Part shown: positions 28,273-34,436 of the stretch, one piece after another
Position numbering within the stretch: position 1 is the stretch's first letter
Layout of the letters: each line of letters starts with the position of its first letter
NCBI GenBank assembly: GCA_024641505.1
Contig: JAHECY010000041.1
Coordinates: 1 to 34,436 of the forward strand
Direction: 5' to 3'
DNA from: Gammaproteobacteria bacterium
Lineage (GTDB): Bacteria; Pseudomonadota; Gammaproteobacteria; SG8-11
Length of the DNA: 34,436 bases
Program-made: the position numbers and the translations under genes
The notes under the pieces: model-generated
The model's input: the letters and a program-made list of their open reading frames with translations, nothing else
Told to the model about the DNA's origin: nothing
Database searches by the model: none

Positions 28273-30651
28273 ATGCTAACGAATCTCCAATCAGGAAAAT
28301 ACGAAATTATCCGCGAGCTTGCTCAAGGTGGCATGGGCAAAATCTATCTGGCCAAACACACCACGCTCAATCGGAACGTCGCAATCAAGGCCCTGCACCA
28401 GCAATTCAGCAGTGACGAAGCGTTTATTGAAAGATTCCTGCGCGAAGCCCGCGCCATGGCGCAGTTGGATCACCCCAACATCATCAGTGTGTATGACGTC
28501 TTCGAGGACAAAGGGTCATACTATATCGTGATGGAATTCTGTCCGGGTCAGTCTCTGGAAGCAAAGATCAAATCGTCCGGCACCCTTACTGCGAAATATA
28601 CGCTGGATGTGGCCATCCAGGTCGCGCGTGGCCTCCACTACGCGCACGAGCGCGAAATCATCCACCGGGATATAAAACCCGCCAATATTATGGTGGAGGA
28701 CAATGGCAGGGTGAAATTAACCGATTTTGGCATCGCCGCCGCCAAAAACCTGTCGGGTTTGACCGCCACAGGCCAGGTTATCGGCAGTCCGCAGTATATG
28801 TCGCCGGAACAGGCATCCGGGGCCGAGCTGGACGGTCGCAGCGATTTGTATTCCCTGGGCATGGTCATGTATAAAATGCTGAGCGGCAAAACCCCGCTGG
28901 AAGGACACTCACTGATCTCCATTATGGGCAAGCTGGTGTACCAGGCCGAGGACCTTGAGTACCTCTACCCGGAGGCGGTGCCCAAAGCTGTCGCGGACCT
29001 GATCAATCAGCTGGTGCATCGGGATCCGGAAAAACGGGTGGATAGCGCCGACCATTTGATCGACATCATTCAGTCGGTAATAGAAAATCCCAACAAACCG
29101 GCCACCCAACGGAATACCCGGGGGGAAGATGCTACGGAGTTTCTATCCGCCAGGGAAGCACGCGCGTTGATCGCTGAGCGGCAACAGCAGGCCAACAGGC
29201 CAGCAAGCCCCCGCGCCGCTGCCCCCCACACGCCCACGCACGGTATCATTTCAAAACTATGGCAACCCAAGCTTCTGATTGCCGGTGGTATCACGGCCGT
29301 GATCGCGGTCGGCGGCTTGACCCTATATTTGGTCACCGACCATTCAACCGGAAACGGCAAATCTCCCGATCCGGTGGCAACCGCCGTTCCTGCCAAACCT
29401 CAGGCTCCGGCAAAACCTGATGAGCAATTGCTCAAGCTGAAAACATCAGTGACGCAACTGACCGAAGCCATCGACGGCATGTTTCAGGAAGCGGATAAAG
29501 TCGTCCGGGATGATCTGTTGAAACCGCAGTTACGCACCAGCGGCGAGCTGGAGAGCAAAGGTCTGGAGCTGTACCAGCGCGCGGAAACCGCTTTCACGGC
29601 ACAACAATACGCGCAGGCAGAGCCTCTGTACCGAGACGCGCAGTCGTTTCTGTCCCAAGCCAGAGACCAATACGAGAACCTGATGCGCACCGCAACCCTG
29701 GTCTCTGACATCAGCTTTCTGCGCGCGGAAGTAAATTCACTGGCAAGCCTGTTTGACGTCGTGGCGGCGAACCATAAATCCGCCAATGACGTCGCCGCCG
29801 AACGCTACGCGCCCGCCTTATTTAACACCGGCGCATCCGCGGAAAAAGACGGCCTGGCCACTCTTGACTCCAGCCGCAAAGCGGAAAAAAACGGTCATCT
29901 CCAGGATGCGAAAAAATTACTGGCGCAAGCGCGCCGTCTGGCGGAACAGGCAAACCTGGCCTTCAAGGACGCGACCGCCAATGCCGAAACAGCGTCGCTC
30001 TCGGAACGTCTGGCGCGCTTGAAAAAGGACGCCTTGGACGCGTCCGCGAACGTGACCAAAGCGCGCGACTCGGCGCGTGAAAGTGGCGCCCCAACCTATG
30101 CCAGCGCCCGTTATTCGGAAGCCAGTGCACAGGAATCCCGTGCTCAGGCACAGCTCATGGAAGCCGAACGGTTATACGACGCCGGCCGGATGACCCAAGC
30201 CGTTACCCCGTACAGCCAGGCAATCGCGCTGTTCACGACATCGCAGCGCGATTACCGGAATGCCGCCAATGATGCCCAAGCCACCCGGGACCAGCGCGCA
30301 GCGGCCAATCGCGCCGCCAGCGAAAAATCCGATCAGGACATCGTTTCCGCGCGTCTCCTGGACTTCAAGCGCGCTTATGGTGATAAAGATCTCGCGGAAC
30401 TGGAGTCATTAACCCAAATGTCTCAGCGGCGACGTGATTTCCTGGAACGGTTGTTCAGCAGCTATGACGCCATTCAAATTTCCATCTCCAGCTTTGCCAT
30501 TAATGCCACGGGTAATTCCGCACAAGCGGTGATCAGGATCGATAAACTCGCCAACAAATCCGGTGACCAGGTCATTCCCGGCGACTCCTGGAAAGACGCC
30601 AAAGTCGAACTGGAGAAACAGGGCGACAATTGGGGTAAAATCCAGTGGTAG
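28273..30651 (+). CDS. Transmembrane Hanks-type Ser/Thr protein kinase
   Basis: This 792-residue protein has an N-terminal PknB-like kinase domain (about residues 8-270). Visible are the glycine loop LAQGGMGKIYLA, ATP-binding Lys39 (VAIKAL), the helix-C Glu58, the catalytic loop HRDIKPAN with Asp133, DFG with Asp151, and SPEQ. One membrane span follows at about 334-354. The C-terminal half is Ala-rich helical, probably coiled-coil, with paired segments around YxxAEPLYRDAQ and YDAGRMTQAVTPYSQA. The last ~100 residues resemble an NTF2/SnoaL-like fold (LLDFKRAYGDKDLAELESL to WGKIQW). All catalytic residues are present, so it should be active. ATG 28273 is chosen; TTG 28264 is in frame. No good Shine-Dalgarno is seen. 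Target and signal are unknown. Confidence 0.94.
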   Translation: MLTNLQSGKYEIIRELAQGGMGKIYLAKHTTLNRNVAIKALHQQFSSDEAFIERFLREARAMAQLDHPNIISVYDVFEDKGSYYIVMEFCPGQSLEAKIKSSGTLTAKYTLDVAIQVARGLHYAHEREIIHRDIKPANIMVEDNGRVKLTDFGIAAAKNLSGLTATGQVIGSPQYMSPEQASGAELDGRSDLYSLGMVMYKMLSGKTPLEGHSLISIMGKLVYQAEDLEYLYPEAVPKAVADLINQLVHRDPEKRVDSADHLIDIIQSVIENPNKPATQRNTRGEDATEFLSAREARALIAERQQQANRPASPRAAAPHTPTHGIISKLWQPKLLIAGGITAVIAVGGLTLYLVTDHSTGNGKSPDPVATAVPAKPQAPAKPDEQLLKLKTSVTQLTEAIDGMFQEADKVVRDDLLKPQLRTSGELESKGLELYQRAETAFTAQQYAQAEPLYRDAQSFLSQARDQYENLMRTATLVSDISFLRAEVNSLASLFDVVAANHKSANDVAAERYAPALFNTGASAEKDGLATLDSSRKAEKNGHLQDAKKLLAQARRLAEQANLAFKDATANAETASLSERLARLKKDALDASANVTKARDSARESGAPTYASARYSEASAQESRAQAQLMEAERLYDAGRMTQAVTPYSQAIALFTTSQRDYRNAANDAQATRDQRAAANRAASEKSDQDIVSARLLDFKRAYGDKDLAELESLTQMSQRRRDFLERLFSSYDAIQISISSFAINATGNSAQAVIRIDKLANKSGDQVIPGDSWKDAKVELEKQGDNWGKIQW

Positions 30652-30775
30652 CTGCTCGCACTATCGCCATAAGTTTAATCTATATATTAGGGAGCGACTG
30701 GAACGGACCGCCGCAAAAAGTAAGCCGAGTGTAAGATAGGCCCGGTATCCTAGCGAGAATACGATGAGGTGATAA

Positions 30776-31420
30776 ATGAACAATAATGTACACGGGTTGA
30801 TCACTCTATTGGTGTTGATCGGAAGCACGCCGGCACTGGCGGATAGCACCCTTCCGCTCCCCAATCAGACCGTGGATATTTCCCCGCCGACAATCGAGCA
30901 TGCCCCAAACAGCGAGGACACGGCCTCCGGCAAGGCGGCCATCGTCAGCGCCACAGTTACCGATATCGATTCCGGGGTAAAAGTCGTAAGTTTATTCTTT
31001 CGCACCAAGGGAACGAGTCAATACAATCGCCTCCCGATGGAATCCAAGGACGGCAGCGCAAACTACATCGCGGAAATTCCCGAGCGCTACGTCCAGGATC
31101 CCGGCGTGGAATACTACATCGAGGCGGTCGACAACGTGGGTAACAAAATTTTGCGCGGCGTGAATTTCTCGCCATTACTCATCACCGTAGCGCCAACCAG
31201 CGCACCGGAGCACGGCCTCGCGGGTATTCCTACCGGAAGCGACGCTGAATCCTCACCCGCGGCAGCCATGAGCAGTGCGGAATCACAGAGCAACAAAAAG
31301 ACCTGGCTGTACATCGCCGGCGGCGTTGTCGTTACCGGTGTTCTCCTGGCCAATACGGGCGGCAGCGACAAAAATAAGAGCGATACCGGCTCGGTCACGA
31401 TAAAAGCGCCGGCGCCCTGA
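30776..31420 (+). CDS. Secreted Ig/FN3-like protein with C-terminal membrane segment
   Basis: This 214-residue protein has a signal peptide (cleavage likely after TPALA, residue 22) and one beta-sandwich, FN3/Ig-like domain (about 36-140: PPTIEHAPN, VSATVTDIDSGVKVVSLFF, then PGVEYYIEAVDNVGN). A low-complexity linker and a hydrophobic segment at about 174-191 (WLYIAGGVVVTGVLLANTGG) follow, with a short polar tail. A GAGGTGATA site precedes ATG 30776. It lies 124 bp after the kinase on the same strand and shares its terminator, so the two may act together at the envelope; that is inference. Confidence 0.8.
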   Translation: MNNNVHGLITLLVLIGSTPALADSTLPLPNQTVDISPPTIEHAPNSEDTASGKAAIVSATVTDIDSGVKVVSLFFRTKGTSQYNRLPMESKDGSANYIAEIPERYVQDPGVEYYIEAVDNVGNKILRGVNFSPLLITVAPTSAPEHGLAGIPTGSDAESSPAAAMSSAESQSNKKTWLYIAGGVVVTGVLLANTGGSDKNKSDTGSVTIKAPAP

Positions 31421-31447
31421 CACCAACCACCGCACACAGTAGTAAGC

Positions 31448-31476
31448 CAGCGGGCTTTACGCCCGCTGTTTTGTTT
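31448..31476 (+). terminator. Intrinsic terminator after the kinase/FN3 pair
   Basis: CAGCGGGC (31448-31455), loop TTTAC and GCCCGCTG (31461-31468) form a perfect 8-bp GC-rich stem followed by TTTTGTTT. This is a textbook Rho-independent terminator for the plus-strand genes, sitting in the 61-bp convergent gap with metZ. Confidence 0.93.
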
Positions 31477-31481
31477 CTGCC

Positions 31482-32669
31482 TCAGCGCAACGCTTCGAAC
31501 CCGTGCGCCAGGTCGTTCTGAATATCCGCAACATCTTCCAGACCGACCGCGATTCGCAATAAGCCGTCACTGATTCCCGCCGCCTGCTTTTCTTCCGGGC
31601 TGAGACGGCCGTGGGTGGTGGTCGCCGGATGCGTCAAGGTGGTTTTGGTATCGCCCAGATTCGCGGTGATCGACACCAACCGGGTGGCATCGACGAATTT
31701 CCAGGCTTCCGCCTTGCCACCGGCGATCTCGAACGACAGGACACCACCAAAATGTTTCTGTTGCCGACACGCCAGATCATGCTGCGGATGACTGGGCAGT
31801 CCACTGAAATTTACCTGCCGCACCACGGATTGCTGTTCCAGCCACAGGGCTATGCGCAACGCGTTGTCACTGTGGGCACGCATGCGCAGACTCAAGGTTT
31901 CCAGGCCCTTGAGAAACACCCAGGCGTTAAACGGACTCATGGTGGGTCCGGCAGTACGCAAAAAGCCGAAGACGTCTTTACCCACCAGCTGTTCAGTGCC
32001 CACGACCGCACCGCCGATGCAACGGCCTTGACCATCCAGATATTTGGTTGCCGAGTGAATTACGATGTCCGCCCCCATTGCCAGCGGCTGCTGCAGCGCC
32101 GGCGTCAAAAAACAGTTATCCACCACGAGCAGGCAGTGGTGTTTGTGGGCCAATTGTGCCAGCGCCTGAATATCCGCAAGCTCCGACAAGGGATTGGATG
32201 GTGTCTCCAGAAACAACAACCGTGTCTGCGGTCGAATCGCCGCTTCCCAGGCCGCCATATCACTGAGGGCCACGAAAGTGGTGTCTACGCCGAATTTTTT
32301 AAGATAGTTATTGAACAACACGACCGTGGTGCCGAAAACCGAGCGTGAAGAAACGATGTGATCCCCGGACTTGAGGATTCCCATGCACGTTGAGAGAATC
32401 GCCGCCATGCCGGATGACGTGGCCACGCAGCGCTCACCACCCTCCAGGGCAGCCAGCCTTTCCTCGAAGGTACGCACTGTCGGATTGGTAAAACGTGAAT
32501 AAATATTACCCGGGATGTCACCGGCAAATCGTGCCGCTGCTTCCGCGGCACTGGCGAACACAAAACTTGACGTGGGAAAAATGGGCTCGCCCTGCTCGCC
32601 TTCAGCCGTGCGTCGATGGCCGGCACGCACCGCCCGCGTATCAAAACCGTAATTGTCATTTTCTGTCAT
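31482..32669 (-). CDS. metZ: O-succinylhomoserine sulfhydrylase MetZ
   Basis: This 395-residue PLP enzyme of the Cys/Met metabolism family makes homocysteine directly from O-succinylhomoserine and sulfide. Motifs are YSRFTNPTVRTFEERLAALE, ATSSGMAAI and the PLP-Lys region HSATKYLDGQGR. The sequence fits MetZ of Pseudomonas rather than MetB/MetC. ATG 32669 has an AGGTG site at good spacing; the in-frame ATG 32684 lacks one. The purF-metZ order is conserved in related bacteria. A SAM-II-like riboswitch precedes it. Confidence 0.93.
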   Translation of the reverse strand: MTENDNYGFDTRAVRAGHRRTAEGEQGEPIFPTSSFVFASAAEAAARFAGDIPGNIYSRFTNPTVRTFEERLAALEGGERCVATSSGMAAILSTCMGILKSGDHIVSSRSVFGTTVVLFNNYLKKFGVDTTFVALSDMAAWEAAIRPQTRLLFLETPSNPLSELADIQALAQLAHKHHCLLVVDNCFLTPALQQPLAMGADIVIHSATKYLDGQGRCIGGAVVGTEQLVGKDVFGFLRTAGPTMSPFNAWVFLKGLETLSLRMRAHSDNALRIALWLEQQSVVRQVNFSGLPSHPQHDLACRQQKHFGGVLSFEIAGGKAEAWKFVDATRLVSITANLGDTKTTLTHPATTTHGRLSPEEKQAAGISDGLLRIAVGLEDVADIQNDLAHGFEALR

Positions 32670-32708
32670 AACAGCACCTGTCATTTATCGTGAGTAAAAT
32701 GCGGGCAC

Positions 32709-32740
32709 AAAAAAACCCGCTCAGCATAGCTAGGCAGGTT
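32709..32740 (-). terminator. Intrinsic terminator in the metZ leader
   Basis: On the minus strand AACCTGCCTAGC, loop TAT and GCTGAGCGGGTT form a stem of up to 12 pairs with one C-A mismatch and two G-T pairs, followed by a run of T (32713-32709). It starts 8 nt after the riboswitch-like aptamer and ends before the metZ ribosome-binding site. It is therefore placed to attenuate metZ transcription when SAM is bound. Confidence 0.75.
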
Positions 32741-32747
32741 GCCATCG

Positions 32748-32798
32748 CTTTAGCTGAATTTGTTACGCGCCCGCAAGCTGATTTCTCAAATCGGCGCT
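32748..32798 (-). ncRNA. SAM-II-type riboswitch (SAM_alpha) upstream of metZ
   Basis: The minus strand shows the order of elements of the SAM-II class: P1 strand GCGCC, then GATTTG, GCTTGC, P1 strand GGCGCG, TAACAAAT, and the 3' pseudoknot strand AGCTAAAG. GCGCC pairs with GGCGC. GATTTG pairs with CAAATT, where the known metX SAM-II has AUUUA with UAAAU, so the pair covaries. Length is about 51 nt, as in the class. Position between promoter and metZ fits SAM feedback on methionine synthesis. The class call rests on recall of the SAM-II consensus, without a covariance search. Confidence 0.8.
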
Positions 32799-32807
32799 AT
32801 AAACCAG

Positions 32808-32837
32808 AGATTAATGGAACTCCCGGCTGCTTGTCAA
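32808..32837 (-). promoter_or_regulatory. Candidate metZ promoter
   Basis: TTGACA (32837-32832) is a perfect -35 just 5 nt past the purF stop, with TAATCT (32813-32808) as a modest -10 at 18-bp spacing. The predicted start near 32801 is 3 nt before the riboswitch P1 strand, which supports both calls. Confidence 0.6.
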
Positions 32838-32841
32838 CCAC

Positions 32842-34359
32842 TCAAGCGGTATTATAAAGCTCAATCACGGAATCCTCGCCATCCTTGTCCTGACGCTTGC
32901 GCTTGGCGCCGTCATTGCGCTGGACTTCCAATTGCCGCAGATAGGCCTCCGTGACATCGCCGGTAATGTAATTGCCATCAAATACCGAAGTATCGAATTG
33001 CTTGATATTCTTGTTACCCCGCCGCGCCGCCTCGATGAGATCCTCAATATCCTGAAACACCAGCCAATCAGCCCCTATTTCCTGACACATTTGCTCCACC
33101 GTCCGGCCATGGCCTACCAGCTCACTGGCGGTGGGCATATCGATGCCATACACATTGGGATAACGTACCGGCGGCGCCGCGGATGCAAAATAGACTTTTT
33201 TGGCGCCGGCCTCCCTGGCCATCTGAATAATTTGCATGGAGGTGGTACCACGCACGATGGAATCATCCACCAACAGTACATTCTTGCCGTTGAATTCCAG
33301 GTCAATGGCGTTGAGTTTCTGGCGTACGGATTTGCGCCGCTCCTTCTGTCCGGGCATGATAAAGGTGCGACCGATATAACGGTTCTTGATAAAACCTTCG
33401 CGGTACTTAACTCCCAGTTTATACGACAATTGCAGGGCCGAGGTACGACTGGTATCGGGAATCGGGATAATGACATCGATGTCGTGATCCGGCAGCACCT
33501 TGAGAATCTTGTTCGCCAGAAATTCACCCATACGTAATCGGGCGCGGTATACCGAAATGCCGTCGATGATAGAATCGGGGCGGGCAAAATAGACGTACTC
33601 GAAAATACACGGCGCGTAATGCACTTCCTGGGCGCATTGCCTGGTGTGCAGCCGACCATGGATGTCGATAAAGATCGCCTCACCCGGCTCTACATCACGC
33701 ACCACCTCAAAACCCAGAGCGTCAATGGCGACACTTTCCGAGGCGACGATATATTCTGGACCATTGGGTGTAGCGCGCTTGCCGAAAACGATCGGCCGGA
33801 TACCATTGGGATCCCGGAACGCGACGATGCCATAACCAATAATCATTACCACCACGGCATAGGCGCCGCGGCAACGTTCATGTACCCGCGTCACCGCCTG
33901 AAAGATATCGTCCTTGGTGATCTGGATCTTGCCATGCGCCTGCAACTCGTGAGCAAACACATTGAGGAGTATTTCCGAGTCGGAATCAGTGTTGATGTGG
34001 CGCAGGTCGTCCCGAAAAACTTCCTTTTTCAACTCGGCGGCATTGGTCAGGTTGCCGTTATGCGCCAGCGAAATGCCAAACGGTGAATTTACAAAGAATG
34101 GCTGGGCTTCCGCGGAAGAAAATGAACCCGCGGTAGGATAGCGCACGTGGCCGATGCCCATATTGCCCAACAGGCGCAACATGTGGCGTGTGCGGAACAC
34201 ATCACGCACCAGACCGTTGCTCTTGCGCAAGTACAACCGCCCTTCGTCACAGGTCATGATTCCCGCCGCATCCTGGCCACGATGCTGCAACACCGTCAAT
34301 CCGTCGTACAGGGCTTGATTAACGTTGGATTGTCCAAAAATTCCGATAATGCCACACAT
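32842..34359 (-). CDS. purF: Amidophosphoribosyltransferase PurF
   Basis: This 505-residue enzyme performs the first committed step of purine synthesis, transferring glutamine amide nitrogen to PRPP. The start is fixed by [10 protein letters not shown], where Cys2 is the glutaminase nucleophile after Met removal, and by a GAGG site. The PRPP loop [14 protein letters not shown] is visible, and [14 protein letters not shown] is conserved. Length equals E. coli PurF (505). There is no propeptide. Confidence 0.97.
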   Translation of the reverse strand: MCGIIGIFGQSNVNQALYDGLTVLQHRGQDAAGIMTCDEGRLYLRKSNGLVRDVFRTRHMLRLLGNMGIGHVRYPTAGSFSSAEAQPFFVNSPFGISLAHNGNLTNAAELKKEVFRDDLRHINTDSDSEILLNVFAHELQAHGKIQITKDDIFQAVTRVHERCRGAYAVVVMIIGYGIVAFRDPNGIRPIVFGKRATPNGPEYIVASESVAIDALGFEVVRDVEPGEAIFIDIHGRLHTRQCAQEVHYAPCIFEYVYFARPDSIIDGISVYRARLRMGEFLANKILKVLPDHDIDVIIPIPDTSRTSALQLSYKLGVKYREGFIKNRYIGRTFIMPGQKERRKSVRQKLNAIDLEFNGKNVLLVDDSIVRGTTSMQIIQMAREAGAKKVYFASAAPPVRYPNVYGIDMPTASELVGHGRTVEQMCQEIGADWLVFQDIEDLIEAARRGNKNIKQFDTSVFDGNYITGDVTEAYLRQLEVQRNDGAKRKRQDKDGEDSVIELYNTA

Positions 34360-34436
34360 GAGTAACCTCGCCGGGAGCACGGGCAGGCGCACCGCCTGTA
34401 GGAAAACGCCATTTTACCACCATAGGTAATGGGCAG
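34360..34436 (-). other. purF upstream region at the window edge
   Basis: The last 77 bp contain a short hairpin CAGGCG-CAC-CGCCTG (34384-34398) and the purF ribosome-binding site. In related genomes cvpA lies here, but I cannot recognise its end in this short stretch. Confidence 0.3.

Overview
The window is a stretch of gammaproteobacterial chromosome of moderate GC content. The gene order trmJ-cysE-iscR-iscS-iscA-hscB-hscA-fdx-iscX-ndk-rlmN-pilF-rodZ-ispG-hisS-yfgM-bamB-der, with suhB divergent, is the housekeeping block known from Pseudomonas and other non-enteric gammaproteobacteria. The bc1 operon (petABC) and the purF-metZ pair point the same way. I cannot assign a genus.

Layout. 1-2893 (minus): the N-terminal and central part of a membrane-anchored hybrid histidine kinase with three PAS-like domains, running off the left edge. 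3131-6376 (minus): a secreted giant multiheme c-type cytochrome with 43 CxxCH motifs plus one CxxxCH, built from about 46-residue repeats that each carry two hemes. 6377-6769: an intergenic region with two inverted repeats. 6770-16405 (minus): der, bamB, yfgM, hisS, ispG, rodZ, pilF, rlmN and ndk. 16594-21908 (minus): an ISC iron-sulfur operon in which iscS is followed directly by iscA, so iscU, the scaffold gene, is absent. 22090-23693 (minus): cysE and trmJ. 23861-24655 (plus): suhB. 24716-25051 (minus): a small secreted Sel1-repeat protein. 25296-27735 (minus): petA, petB, petC. 28273-31420 (plus): a transmembrane Ser/Thr protein kinase followed by a secreted Ig/FN3-like protein, closed by a clear intrinsic terminator. 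31482-34359 (minus): metZ and purF, with what I read as a SAM-II riboswitch plus terminator hairpin between them.

How it fits together. The core block covers iron-sulfur assembly, cysteine supply for IscS (CysE), Fe-S enzymes that depend on the system (IspG, RlmN, the Rieske protein), outer-membrane and envelope assembly (BamB, YfgM, RodZ, PilF) and translation (HisS, RlmN, Der, TrmJ). The most unusual items are the roughly 44-heme cytochrome, the loss of iscU from an otherwise intact ISC operon, and a SAM-II-type riboswitch, a class best known from alphaproteobacteria, ahead of metZ. All domain and motif calls were made by eye; no database search was run.
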